Shown: positions 11,113-21,053, numbered from the stretch's first letter. The stretch is DNA of 64,000 nucleotides from Amoebidium appalachense (GCA_963693365.1 CAVNZM010000013.1:62001-126000); one strand, 5' to 3'. The notes: generated by a model from the letters alone, not told the origin. Made by a program: numbers and translations.

Positions 11113-11227
11113 CAGGGCCCCGGGGGGTTAGAGTAGGGCAGCTGGGCCCAAGTGAGGGTTGGCAGGGAGGGCAGCGGGGCCCTGTGCAGGGGAATGTGCC
11201 CGAGCACGCGGGGGTGTGGGCGGACAC
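9383..11227 (-). CDS. Reverse transcriptase-RNase H (retrotransposon), copy 1
   Basis: This frame of up to 614 aa copies the element's RNA into DNA. The first 60 residues are a Pro-rich leader, partly encoded by a G run of about 40 bases (11070-11109 on the plus strand), so the true start is uncertain. The RT palm shows VADVQAAFRHMPI, LPFGLKSSPAIW and the catalytic HYVDDWII. RNase H follows with LATDAAGSVGLGG, ELLAIAAAVALWAP, ILCDNTGAV and LPGPLNHLADAISR, which supply the acidic residues. No MT (DAM-like) domain is seen, unlike DIRS1 and PAT but like Ngaro. It lies between gag and the recombinase. Confidence 0.9.
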
Positions 11228-11504
11228 AGCGGTAGAAGAAGGGGGGGGGAGGGAGTGCTAGGTGAGTGTAAGGGGGGGGAGGCTCGTGGGATGGGGGGGG
11301 GGGGAGTAAAATTATGTGCAGTGGCCAGAATAAACGTCTTTGTATAGGGACATTTATTCTTGACGCGCGCGGGCGCCGTAGTTGGCCTGCGAAATTTTGT
11401 ACTCAGCCCTATTGGCCCGTTCTCCCGAGCTCCGTTTCCCTGTACTCGTGTGTCCTAGCTCCTAACCCCTATGTTCTAGCTGTGTGTGTGGGTGTGCGCG
11501 TAGA

Positions 11505-12680
11505 CTAGGCATTGTGCTTGCAGTCTTTGCGGGGGTGTGTGCCAGAGCAGAGCGGGCACACGTGGGAGAAGGGGCAGGGCTGCCAGTGCTTAGCGCAGGA
11601 CCGACCGTTAATGTGGAAATTCCTGCAGTGCGTCGCGGGTAGATCCACGGGTCGGGCCGGTTTTGCCGGGCCGGGTTGCGGGCCAGGGCGGTTAGGGGTG
11701 TGACCCCCGCCGGGCTTGTGGGGCGGCTTAAAGCCGTCAAGACCACAGCCGGGCTTGGGGTACATGGGGCAGGCCGCGCTGGGGTGGTCGGGGAAGCCAC
11801 AGCGCTGACATGCGTCCTGGATGAGCAGAGTGGGTGGCAGGAGGAGATCATGGTGGAGTTGGGCGAGCAGGTTGGGGCACTCGATCGGAGCCCGACCCTG
11901 CTGGTGGGCCACGGTGCGGGCGTATACGTCATAGTTGTGGATCTGGGCCCACGGGTATCGGGTGCTGAGGCGAGTGATGTGCTGAGTCCAAAGTACGTCT
12001 TTGTCCGTGGGAAGGCCGAGGTGGTGCTTGGCGGCCATGTAATGGGTCCAAGCTTGGATCCAAATGACGAGTGAACGCAGGGGAACGGGTTTGTCTTGGC
12101 GAAAAGTCTTGATGCTGCCGTCGTCGGCCATGCGCAGATGCTGACCTTTCTTGGATGGGGCCAGGAGGGCGGCGGGGGTGAACTTATACATTTCGACGAA
12201 ACGATTGGCGCGCAAATCTGCCAGCACATCTGCGGGGGGAAGCGGGAGTGTGCCCGGCTGAATGTCGCCAGTGTTCTCACCTGTGATGGGGGGCGCGGGC
12301 AGGGCAGGCAGGTCAAGGTCAGGGCCGAGATGCAGCCCCGGGGAAACCTCCCCGGGTGTGGAGGGCGCGGCGGGGGGCGCGGGAGGGTCGCGGTTGGTGA
12401 GAGCAGCCAGGACGCCAGCCATCTGGGTGCTGATGGCGGTGAGGGCGGCCAGGACGGCGTCTTGAGAAGTCATCTGCGGGGACGGCGGGGCCTGAGGGGG
12501 GACTTCAGGAGTGGAGGGGAGAGTAGCCGGCGGGTCCGGGTCCGTGGTGGTATGGGCCGCTGGAGGCGCGTCAGTGTCCGCGGGAGCGTTGGTCAGCCTG
12601 TGGCGGAGGTCGCTGCGGGTCAGGCGCTTAGGTGCCGCGGCAGGGGCGGCGGCTGAGGCCTGGCGCTTTTTCGGCGGCAT
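11505..12680 (-). CDS. Gag-like nucleocapsid protein (retrotransposon), copy 1
   Basis: This is a 391-aa protein if started at the ATG at 12680 (MPPKKRQASAAAP). An in-frame ATG at 12752, inside the A1 repeat, would add 24 residues. The N-terminal part is Ala/Pro-rich. A capsid-like helical region is followed by a CCHC knuckle (CQRCGFPDHPSAAC), a Gly/Pro-rich linker, and a Cys/His-rich C-terminus including CPLCSGTHPRKDC. Position (first ORF after A1) and zinc knuckles support a nucleic-acid-binding gag role. The homologue in copy 2 is frameshifted just at the knuckle; this one is intact. Confidence 0.8.
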   Translation of the reverse strand: MPPKKRQASAAAPAAAPKRLTRSDLRHRLTNAPADTDAPPAAHTTTDPDPPATLPSTPEVPPQAPPSPQMTSQDAVLAALTAISTQMAGVLAALTNRDPPAPPAAPSTPGEVSPGLHLGPDLDLPALPAPPITGENTGDIQPGTLPLPPADVLADLRANRFVEMYKFTPAALLAPSKKGQHLRMADDGSIKTFRQDKPVPLRSLVIWIQAWTHYMAAKHHLGLPTDKDVLWTQHITRLSTRYPWAQIHNYDVYARTVAHQQGRAPIECPNLLAQLHHDLLLPPTLLIQDACQRCGFPDHPSAACPMYPKPGCGLDGFKPPHKPGGGHTPNRPGPQPGPAKPARPVDLPATHCRNFHINGRSCAKHWQPCPFSHVCPLCSGTHPRKDCKHNA

Positions 12681-12710
12681 GCTGACCGGCGTAGGGAAAG
12701 ATAGGGAGAA

Positions 12711-13061
12711 TGAAAAGGAATATACAGCTGTAAGGCTGTGGATGCTAAACACAGAAGATGTGTTTGTAGCTTGCTGATCTGCTAAAAACTGTCGTGCTTA
12801 TATACCTAAGCCTACCGATCTGAGCCAATCAAAAATCGATCTAGTGATATGTGAAATCTGATCCGAGCCAATCATAACTCGGTCTAGTGATCTGTGGTAT
12901 CTGATGTTTTGACTGGCTAATAGGTGCCCGTGTGCGGGCAGCCAACCGCTAACTGCTAAAACACGAAATGAAGCCTACATGGTTATGTTGGTATCGAACA
13001 CCCATCCTACGTGTTTTACCCAGAAAAATATTTATGTCAATAATTTCCACAAATAAAACCT
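12711..13061 (-). repeat. A1 repeat of YR retrotransposon copy 1
   Basis: This 351-bp repeat is nearly identical to A2 at 7828-8182. In the coding direction it is the left end of the element and should hold the promoter. It includes an ATG that opens the upstream extension of the gag frame. Confidence 0.8.
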
Positions 13062-13124
13062 ATACATACACACATTCACTTAATCTTTCAGGCACATGTG
13101 CAAAACAAATATGCACAGTCGAAG

Positions 13125-13520
13125 AACGGGAAACCCCCCCCCCCCCCCCCCCCCCCTCCTCTCCCCCCATAGCAATGGGGATAATATTGCCCGCAATTAA
13201 AAATCACCGCACCCAAGACCGAACCACTGAACACCGACAGCGGGGGAACCCCCCCCCCCCCCCCCCCCCCCCCCCAACCCACCCACCACCACCACAAAGA
13301 GGGAACACTGCCCCCACACCCCAACAAACCCGAGGAACCAAAACAAAGAACACAGCCAGGTAGACAATAAGTAGGAAAAACACCCCCACCCCCCCCCCCC
13401 CCCCCCCCCGCACTTCTCCATCCCCCCAAAAATGTAAATTTTAGCCACCGCCATTCCCCCCCCCATAAATTTAAAAAAAAAAATATTACTCTACAAGATT
13501 CCCCCCCGCACATTCCCCAT
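13125..13520. repeat. Poly-C tracts right of copy 1
   Basis: Several C runs of 16 to about 30 bases occur at 13134-13156, 13251-13275 and 13382-13410, separated by A-rich sequence. No gene is present. Apparent minus-strand frames are Gly-rich artefacts. Confidence 0.8.
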
Positions 13521-13619
13521 CCCCCATAAACGTTGTGTAAAGCTCTCGTCTAAAGCTTTCTTTAGTTATTGAAAAAACATATAAAATACTAACAATCTAA
13601 CGACTACCTTTTTTTCTAC

Positions 13620-14260
13620 CCTTGTCTCCAGGGGCACATTCACCATCCCCCCAACGTTTAATTTTAAAAAAAATTATAACATACAAGTTTTTTCTCCCTC
13701 GTACTCCAGGGGCACATTCACCATCCCCCCACAAACTTTGTAAATTTCTCGTCTAGAGGCTTTTTGGTAGTTATTGAAAAAACCAAAATGCGTAGAAAAT
13801 CTTCTCCCGCGTTGTTGACCCGCTCAGGCACACCCATCCCCGGCATAAAGTTTTGGTAAAAAAAGTAGGCCGTGAATGTGGGGGCCGGAGGCCACGCAAA
13901 AAAATGTGTAAACCCCTAACACAATGTACATAATACTATGCTACACGGGGGGTTCTATACGAGCTACAAGGTTGTGTTTTTTTCGTGTGACACTCGTACT
14001 CCAGGGGCACATTTACCATCCCCCCCATAAACTTTGTGGTAAATGTCTGGTGCTAGAGGCTGTTCTGTGGGTAGTTAATGAAAAACCAATAATGTCTAGG
14101 TAACATATGTACATATACTATGCTACAATGTGGGTTCTATACGAGCTACAACGTTGTGTTTTTTTCGTGTGACCCTCGTACTCCAGGGGCACATTCACCA
14201 TCCCCCCTTATAATTTGTGGTGAATTTCTCGTGGTAGAAGCTACTCTGTGGGTAGTTATT
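13620..14260. repeat. Degenerate ~182-bp tandem repeats
   Basis: The block CCAGGGGCACATTCACCATC or close variants starts at 13628, 13706, 14001 and 14183. The last two units match over about 180 bp, including GGTTCTATACGAGCTACAA and the poly-T TTTTTTTCGTGTGAC. Earlier units are shortened. No coding potential is seen. Confidence 0.75.
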
Positions 14261-14354
14261 GAAAAAAACCCGATGCTTATAAGTAACGCATGCACAAATT
14301 GTCATCATAGCATTATACTACCACAGTAGTTGGTCGACAATCGAGTGATACAGC

Positions 14355-15028
14355 ATGGTGACAGGATACGAATTCACCGAGGACTCCCTCAACGAGATGA
14401 ACGAGCGTTACAGAACGTACGTGTCTGCCCCCCCCCCCCCCCCCCCCCCCCCCAAAGCCCCCCTGTCTTCCCTCCTTCCCCACTACGACCCCCCCCCCCC
14501 CCCCTCCCTGCACGTGTCTAGGTGTATAGATCCTACAGGTAATGATGGCAGAACTTTCGCCATTTGGTAATGGACTCCGTGCCGCTCTAGTGCATTATAT
14601 TGTAAAGTAATATCACCAACAAAAAACGCAGGTTCGGCAAAGCTGCGTACGAGTGCTTCAAGGACTCCACCAAAAACGAACTCAAAACATCGAAATTCCA
14701 TGCTGGTGTGCATTATTCTGACGACTATCGCCTCTTTGGCCCGGTGGAGTCAGCTGAGAGCTGGGAGCGTGCACACAAATACTACTGCAAGATGCCGTAT
14801 CGTATGACCGACAAGAACTCTGCATTGAATATTTTGCAGTTGAGTACTAGTACTCCAAAATATGGTGAAATCTACGATATCCGGCGAGCATGTTTGTATG
14901 TCGTAGTCCACATGTCGACGATATTATGTATCGTCTTACGACCGTTTGTACCGTACGATATATCGTTTTACGACAGTAATATGGATGGTATTGTTACAGT
15001 CTTGGGGATGGCCCATGGATATACATAA
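14355..15028 (+). CDS. Unknown two-exon gene inside the transposon nest
   Basis: Exon 1 (14355-14416) starts MVTGYEFTEDSLNEMNERYR. Exon 2 (14632-15028) follows a consensus donor (AC/GTACGT) and an AACGCAG acceptor, and the phases agree. The 152-aa product is acidic and aromatic-rich, e.g. FGKAAYECFKDSTKNELK and GPVESAESWERAHKYYCK. I do not recognise the family. After about residue 100 the sequence becomes atypical (LCIVLRPFVPYD), so the true gene may end or splice elsewhere and its 3' end may have been replaced by repeat DNA. The 215-bp intron begins with a poly-C tract like the introns of the host genes in this window, so this looks like a host gene fragment rather than a transposon ORF. Confidence 0.5.
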
Positions 15029-15118
15029 GGCGTGTTATGGATTATGTTTGGACATCTTTATTACACCTACTAGACATGTGAACCACCGAAAGGTGGATAC
15101 TACAAGATGGATACATTT

Positions 15119-15405
15119 GCACGGTTAATAACGTGCAGGGGATTGATGGGGGCCCAACCAAATTTTGCATTAGGCAGTGTCTCTGTGTGGGTGATGTAAC
15201 AAAACCGGTCGGACTGACCCCCCATTTCTGTGGGAAAAGTTATTGACCGTTGTACGTCCATATTATGCAAAATGCGCTGTAATACATAGGGAAAGGGGGG
15301 GGGGATTCAACGGTTAATAACGTGCAGGGGATTGTTGGGAGCACAACCAAACTTTGCATTAGGCAGTTTCTCTGTGTGGGGGGTCTAACAAAACCGGTCG
15401 GAATG
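15119..15405. repeat. Two-copy tandem repeat, period ~189 bp
   Basis: A segment of about 97 bp (start CGGTTAATAACGTGCAGGGG, end ACAAAACCGGTCGGA) occurs at about 15121 and again at about 15310 with roughly 90% identity by eye. No coding sequence. Confidence 0.75.
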
Positions 15406-15509
15406 GGGGGATATCACCACTTTCATTCCGCGGCCACCTGATGAGCCTCATCCGCTTTCCATGAGGCGTGCAAAAACAAATTCACATGTCAGTTGCGCCC
15501 GTTAGATAA

Positions 15510-15716
15510 TCTCCTTGTGATCATTATGATGACCGTATGGATTTTGGTATGTGATCACTATAATGATCGTATGAGGCATAGAATGAGATCATTATGATGA
15601 TCGTATGGGGGTATAACTAGCGATCCTTATGGTGGTCGTATGGGGCATATAATGAGATCATTATAATGATCGTATGGGGGTATAATTAGCGATCCTTATG
15701 GTGGTCGTATGGGGCT
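15510..15716. repeat. Minisatellite of GATCATTATGATGATC-like palindromes
   Basis: Units alternate GATCATTATGATGATCGTATG with TAGCGATCCTTATGGTGGTC and are repeated about three times. Each unit is nearly self-complementary at GATCAT...ATGATC. The array ends exactly at a copy of the B-repeat terminus of the YR element. Confidence 0.75.
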
Positions 15717-15741
15717 TCTATGAAAAACTACTCCGGGGGTC
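15717..15741. mobile_element. Isolated YR-element B terminus
   Basis: TCTATGAAAAACTACTCCGG at about 15717-15738 is the same as the start of B1/B2 in copies 1 and 2, but the sequence that follows is different (CATTCATTCCCAGG...). It may be the end of a deleted third copy or of a non-autonomous relative. Confidence 0.5.
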
Positions 15742-15767
15742 ATTCATTCCCAGGACACCCCTACCCC

Positions 15768-15772
<5 letters not shown>

Positions 15773-15849
<77 letters not shown>
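15773..15849. repeat. (AT)n microsatellite
   Basis: About 75 bp of uninterrupted AT repeats; a second shorter AT run lies at 15922-15946 directly against the end of YR element copy 2. Confidence 0.95.
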
Positions 15850-15852
<3 letters not shown>

Positions 15853-15946
15853 TACTATATATATATACATAAAACTATTGTACTTATACATTATAAAAAC
15901 CCCAACTTATATATAGTTTTTTTTATATATATATATATATATATAT

Positions 15947-16035
15947 CTATGAAAAACTACTCCGGGACGTGTGTTGCCTCTAGGGGGACATCCCCTTGGA
16001 CGAAAGTGAACCTGCAATGGTTGTAAACCACGGCA
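15947..16035 (-). repeat. B2 repeat, copy 2
   Basis: Outer 89-bp B repeat starting CTATGAAAAACTACTCCGGG, with one more A than in copy 1. It matches B1 at 16516-16604. Confidence 0.8.
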
Positions 16036-16165
16036 AGCCCCCAGTCATCAATTTATTGATCCGTGAGGTCCATGTGCCCAAAAAACGGGGGAAGGCTTCG
16101 CCCCGTGAAAAAACAGCACGTATGTGTGGATCAATGGGGGTTGTGTGTGGGTGTAGGTGGGTGGG

Positions 16166-16515
16166 TGAAAAGGAATATATAGCTGTAAGGCTGTGGATGC
16201 TAAACACAGAAGATGTGTTTGTAGCTTGCTGATCTGCTAAAAACTGTCGTGCTTATATACCTAAGCCTACCGATCTGAACCAATCAAAAATCGATCTAGT
16301 GATATGTGAAATCTGATCCGAGCCAATCATAACTCGGTCTAGTGATCTGTGGTATCTGATGTTTTGACTGGCTAATAGGTGCCCGTGTGCGGGCAGCCAA
16401 CCGCTAACTGCTAAAACACGAAATGAAGCCTACATGGTTATGTTGGTATCGAACACCCATCCTACGTGTTTACCCAGAAAAATATTTATGTCAATAATTT
16501 CCACAAATAAAACCT
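16166..16515 (-). repeat. A2 repeat, copy 2
   Basis: Copy of the A repeat, matching A1 at 21054-21403. It directly abuts B1 at 16516. Confidence 0.8.
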
Positions 16516-16604
16516 CTATGAAAAACTACTCCGGGACGTGTGTTGCCTCTAGGGGGACATCCCCTTGGACGAAAGTGAACCTGCAATGGTTGTAAACCAC
16601 GGCA
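16516..16604 (-). repeat. B1 repeat, copy 2
   Basis: Internal B repeat next to the recombinase stop codon; it matches 15947-16035. Confidence 0.8.
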
Positions 16605-16632
16605 CGAGAGCAGTATGCTTGCTCCAAAGGTT

Positions 16633-17835
16633 TCACTTAAGAATAGAGGCGAATACACGTGTGGTGGTGGCAGCAATGGAGGCCGGACGAAGTCGGGTAT
16701 AGATCAGGAAGCAGTCGGAGGACCACCGGCCGAGTTGTTTGATCCGGGAGTCGTCGACCCCGGCCTCAGCCAGTGCTGTGGCCCCCCCGATGCGGAGGCT
16801 GTGTCCGGCAAACCGGGAGGGTGAGAGGCCTCCCCGGGAGAGGAGGGCACGGAAATCGGCAGAGAAAGCACTCTTGGTGTAGGGGATGCCACCGAGACTG
16901 AAGAGGGGGTCGTCGGGTTGACCGGACGTTGTATCCAGGAACTGCCGGAGGAGATGGGCTGGGGAGAAGTGGGTGAGGGGCAGGGCAGCTAGGGTGACGT
17001 TGACACCTCGGGCCTGTACATCCGTCTTAGAGGTTGGCAGGTGGAGGGTGGCATGGGACAAAGTACCGGTGGGGGTGTAGCTGAAGGTCACGTCCTTCCG
17101 TTTAACGTGACGGGACGGGTCGAAAGAAGTCAGGGTCTTGGAGGTAAATTCCCCTGAACGGAGGAGACCACAGAAACCGACGATGAGGGCCGTCCATAGC
17201 CGGAGATTGGCCGAGGAGGCCTTGGTGGGGCACTGGCCATGGAGTAGGCGGAGGTGGGAGGGGAGGAGGGGTTCCCTGGTGGATGAGCGGGGTCGGATGT
17301 TGTGAGAAAGCTGCCATCGGCCTACCCCCCGTAGGAACCAGGCCAGAGACTTGTCGTGGGGGTAGGGAGCAGGGAGGCCCATGTCGAGGTGGAGCCTGGT
17401 GATGGCCGAATTGTAGCCGGTTAAGGAAGAGGCCTGTACCCCTCGTTGGGCACACCAGGCGAGAAAAAGTTGCACGGTGTGTGGGGAGGCCGGGAGGGAG
17501 GACCCGGAGGAGGATTGCAGCCGAGATGCCACACAGAAATCGATGAACACTTTTTGCACCCGGGAGTAAAAGGCCCGAGAGTCGAGGTTGAGACTCAGGG
17601 CCTGGCATTCCTGCAGGGTAGTGGTGGCTCGAAGCAGCTCGGCCGGAGCAAAGTGGGGGGCCAATCTGCCAGTGTTGCTCCGGAACGGGAGATCTGGGGG
17701 GGGGGGGGGGGGGGGGGGGTTAGCCCAAGGGAAGGGATAGGAACTCGTGGACCCAGGAGGGGAAGGGGCAGGGCTCCGGTTGCAGGGAAGGTCGGAGTCG
17801 TCGGGCCCGGGGAAGTTGGTTACGAGAAATGGCAT
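16633..17835 (-). CDS. Tyrosine recombinase (retrotransposon), copy 2
   Basis: This 400-aa frame is nearly identical to the copy 1 recombinase, with one extra Pro in the homopolymer-encoded run and FRALLSRGG in place of FGALLSRAG before the catalytic segment. The active-site set GLLRSGE, HSLR and FLIYTR is retained, so the enzyme should still be functional. It overlaps the RT frame by about 116 bp, as in copy 1. Confidence 0.88.
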   Translation of the reverse strand: MPFLVTNFPGPDDSDLPCNRSPAPSPPGSTSSYPFPWANPPPPPPPPDLPFRSNTGRLAPHFAPAELLRATTTLQECQALSLNLDSRAFYSRVQKVFIDFCVASRLQSSSGSSLPASPHTVQLFLAWCAQRGVQASSLTGYNSAITRLHLDMGLPAPYPHDKSLAWFLRGVGRWQLSHNIRPRSSTREPLLPSHLRLLHGQCPTKASSANLRLWTALIVGFCGLLRSGEFTSKTLTSFDPSRHVKRKDVTFSYTPTGTLSHATLHLPTSKTDVQARGVNVTLAALPLTHFSPAHLLRQFLDTTSGQPDDPLFSLGGIPYTKSAFSADFRALLSRGGLSPSRFAGHSLRIGGATALAEAGVDDSRIKQLGRWSSDCFLIYTRLRPASIAATTTRVFASILK

Positions 17836-19403
17836 CGGCCAGATGGTTGAGGGGTCCTGGTAGGTAGGATGCCTGTAACGTAAATTGGTATTGCATTTCC
17901 ATGCGGGTGATGAACCGAATAAGTTTGGCCATCACGGGGTGGGGGGAAGACCGGGAGTGCAGGTCAGACACAGCACCCGTGTTGTCGCATAAAATACGGA
18001 CATGGTGGGTGGACCAGGAGGGGGCCCAGAGGGCCACGGCGGCTGCGATGGCCAGGAGTTCGATGACGGAAGAACCGAGTTTACCCTCATGAGCATAGAG
18101 GGCTTGGGTGGAGGGGGACCAGGGCATGAAGAACCATTGGTCGAGCCAGTGGCCACCTAGACCCACCGATCCGGCAGCATCAGTGGCCAGGGTGGTGTAT
18201 GTGGGGGGTGTGATGAGGTGCACCCCATTCCATGATGTGAGGAACTGGTGCCATTCGGCTATGTCGGCCCGGGCGGCAGCAGTCAGTCGTATGTGGTGGT
18301 GGCCGGCAAGGTGTGGGTGGGTCCGGAGAAGGGCCCATAGGCGCTGGGAGAAGGCCCTCCCGGGGGGAACCAGCTGGGCACACCAGGTGAGTTTGCCGAG
18401 GAGGGACTGGAGGTCCCGAATGGTGATGGTGGGCTTTGGGTGGGAAGTGAGGTCGAGTAGGTCCGAGAGCTTGGACGCCGGGATTCGTGCCTCCATGGCG
18501 ATGGAGTCGAATTCGATACCGATGAAGACGACACGGGTAGCCGGGCCCTGCATCTTGTCTTCGGAGATGGCAATGTGCAGCTCTCGGCAGAGTTGCAGAA
18601 AGGTGGATAGGTGACGTTGGCACTGCTGTTGTGTGGGGGCGACTATAATCCAGTCGTCTACGTAGTGGCGGATGAGGGTAATACCGTGCTGGTGTGCCAG
18701 CCACTGTAGGGTGGCCGCGATCCGTTCCCAGATGGCTGGGCTAGATTTCAGGCCGAAGGGCAGTCTGGTTTCAACGTAAAAATGCCCTTGCCATTTGAAT
18801 GCCATTAAGTGGTGGTCTTCCGGTCGGATGGGCATGTGCCGGAAGGCAGCCTGCACATCTGCCACGGCCATGTAGCAGCCGGGGCCTGCGTCGAGAATGA
18901 GTTGGGTGACATCCCGGGCGCGAATGTACTGAAGTTCGTCGGGGTAGGTGATGCTGTCATTGACACTGCTACCCCGGGGCCAGGAGAGGTGGTGGATTCG
19001 ACGGTACTTGGGGGGGTTCCCTTTCTTGGTAACGGCGCCGATGGGGGAGGAACGGTGGACGGGAAATTCGTCAAAGAATTGGGCCGGGGAGAGGGGGCCG
19101 CGCAGGTGGCCGAGGGCGACTTCTTTGGCAATATCCACCGTGATAGCGGCAGCTGCCTCCGGGGTGGTGGGTAGGTTGGGGCCCACCCGAGAGGTGGAGG
19201 GGCCGCGATAGCCGATGTCGACGCCGAATTCGACATCGTGGAGGAGTTGTGCGGCGAATGGTTGGTCCGGGTAGGAGGCCAGCAGTTCCCGGAGGCGGGA
19301 GGTGTCAATGTGGTGCTGGGGCAGCGGGCGGGCCTCCGGGTCTGAGCCTCGGGGGAAGGGGGTGGTTAGCAAGGGTGGTGTACCCTTGGGGAGATCCCGG
19401 CAG

Positions 19404-19449
<46 letters not shown>

Positions 19450-19564
19450 CAGGGCCCCGGGGGGTTAGAGTAGGGCAGCTTGGCCCAAGTGAGGGTTGGC
19501 AGGGAGGGCAGCGGGGCCCTGTGCAGGGGAATGTGCCCGAGCACGCGGGGGTGTGGGCGGACAC
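17720..19564 (-). CDS. Reverse transcriptase-RNase H (retrotransposon), copy 2
   Basis: The 614-aa frame has the same RT (HYVDDWII) and RNase H (LATDAAGSVGLGG, ILCDNTGAV, HLADAISR) motifs as copy 1. Just after the poly-Pro run, about 18 residues (RCRDLPKGTPPLLTT) are read in a different frame from copy 1 (LPGSPQGYTTLANH). The original frame returns at FPRGSDPEARP because an extra G near 19360 compensates the changed length of the G run at 19406-19446. The catalytic part is unaffected. Other changes from copy 1 are few, e.g. LDQWFFM for LDQCFFM. Confidence 0.85.
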
Positions 19565-19842
19565 AGCGGTAGAAGAAAGGGGGGGGGAGGGAGTGCTAGA
19601 TGAGTGTAAGGGGGGGGAGGCTCGTGGGATGGGGGGGGGGGGAGTAAAATTATGTGCAGTGGCCAGAATAAACGTCTTTGTATAGGGACATTTATTCTTG
19701 ACGCGCGCGGGCGCCGTAGTTGGCCTGCGAAATTTTGTACTCAGCCCTATTGGCCCGTTCTCCCGAGCTCCGTTTCCCTGTACTCGTGTGTCCTAGCTCC
19801 GAACCCCTATGTTCTAGCTGTGTGTGTGGGTGTGCGCGTAGA

Positions 19843-21013
19843 CTAGGCATTGTGCTTGCAGTCTTTGCGGGGGTGTGTGCCAGAGCAGAGCGGGCACACG
19901 TGGGAGAAGGGGCAGGGCTGCTTAGCGCAGGACCGACCGTTAATGTGGAAATTCCTGCAGTGCGTCGCGGGTAGATCCACGGGTCGGGCCGGTTTGGCCG
20001 GGCCGGGTTGCGGGCCAGGGCGGTTAGGGGTGTGACCCCCGCCGGGTTTGTGGGGCGGCTTAAAGCCGTCAAGACCACAGCCGGGCTTGGGGTACATGGG
20101 GCAGGCCGCGCTGGGGTGGTCGGGGGAAGCCACAGCGCTGACATGCGTCCTGGATGAGCAGGGTGGGTGGCAGGAGGAGATCCTGGTGGAGTTGGGCGAG
20201 CAGGTTGGGGCACTCGATCGGAGCCCGACCCTGCTGGTGGGCCACGGTGCGGGCGTATACGTCATAGTTGTGGATCTGGGCCCACGGGTATCGGGTGCTG
20301 AGGCGAGTGATGTGCTGAGTCCAAAGTACGTCTTTGTCCGTGGGGAGGCCGAGGTGGTGCTTGGCGGCCATGTAATGGGTCCAAGCTTGGATCCAAATGA
20401 CGAGTGAACGCAGGGGAACGGGTTTGTCTTGGCGAAAAGTCTCGATGCTGCCGTCGTCGGCCATGCGCAGATGCTGACCTTTCTTGGATGGGGCCAGGAG
20501 GGCGGCGGGGGTGAACTTATACAGGTCGACGAAACGATTGGCGCGCAAATCTGCCAGCACATCCGCGGGGGGAAGCGGGAGTGTGCCCGGCTGAATGTCG
20601 CCAGTGTTCTCACCTGTGATGGGGGGCGCGGGCAGGGCAGGCAGGTCAAGGTCAGGGCCGAGATGCAGCCCCGGGGAAACCTCCCCGGGTGTGGAGGGCG
20701 CGGCGGGGGGCGCGGGAGGGTCGCGGTTGGTGAGAGCAGCCAGGACGCCAGCCATCTGGGTGCTGATGGCGGTGAGGGCGGCCAGGACGGCGTCTTGAGA
20801 AGTCATCTGCGGGGACGGCGGGGCCTGAGGGGGGACTTCAGGGGTGGAGGGGAGAGTAGCCGGCGGGTCCGGGTCCGTGGTGGTATGGGCCGCTGGAGGC
20901 GCGTCAGTGTCCGCGGGAGCGTTGGTCAGCCTGTGGCGGAGGTCGCTGCGGGTCAGGCGCTTAGGTGCCGCGGCAGGGGCGGCGGCTGAGGCCTGGCGCT
21001 TTTTCGGCGGCAT
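19843..21013 (-). pseudogene. Gag-like protein, copy 2, frameshifted
   Basis: From the ATG at 21013 the protein follows copy 1 until CQRCGFP, then leaves frame and stops at 20069. The cause is one extra G in the run at about 20122-20126 (GTCGGGGGAAGCC against GTCGGGGAAGCC in copy 1). The remainder (DHPSAACPMYPKPGC to CPLCSGTHPRKDCKHNA) is intact in the next frame down to 19843. The C-terminal region also lacks three residues relative to copy 1. The CCHC knuckle is therefore split, and this copy probably depends on another element for gag unless the extra base is a sequencing error. Confidence 0.8.
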
Positions 21014-21053
21014 GCTGACCGGCGTAGGGAAAGATAGGGAGAATGAAAAGGAG

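Larger units (their letters stand above)
7610..13061 (-). mobile_element. Tyrosine-recombinase retrotransposon, copy 1
   Basis: A complete-looking element reads on the minus strand: A1 repeat (13061-12711), gag, RT-RNase H, tyrosine recombinase, B1 (8270-8183), A2 (8182-7828), a 130-bp spacer, and B2 (7697-7610). A1 and A2 are about 350 bp and almost identical; B1 and B2 are 88 bp. This A1-ORFs-B1-A2-B2 arrangement (split direct repeats), with gag-RT-YR order and no visible methyltransferase domain, is known from the PAT/kangaroo/Ngaro branches of DIRS-like elements. Such elements integrate a circular DNA through a tyrosine recombinase and make no target-site duplication. Both outer ends carry CTAT. 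All three ORFs are open, so the copy may be recent and possibly competent. Confidence 0.85.

Noticed and set aside
15500-15716. CRISPR-like array
   Set aside because: Units are contiguous degenerate palindromes without spacers, in eukaryotic DNA.
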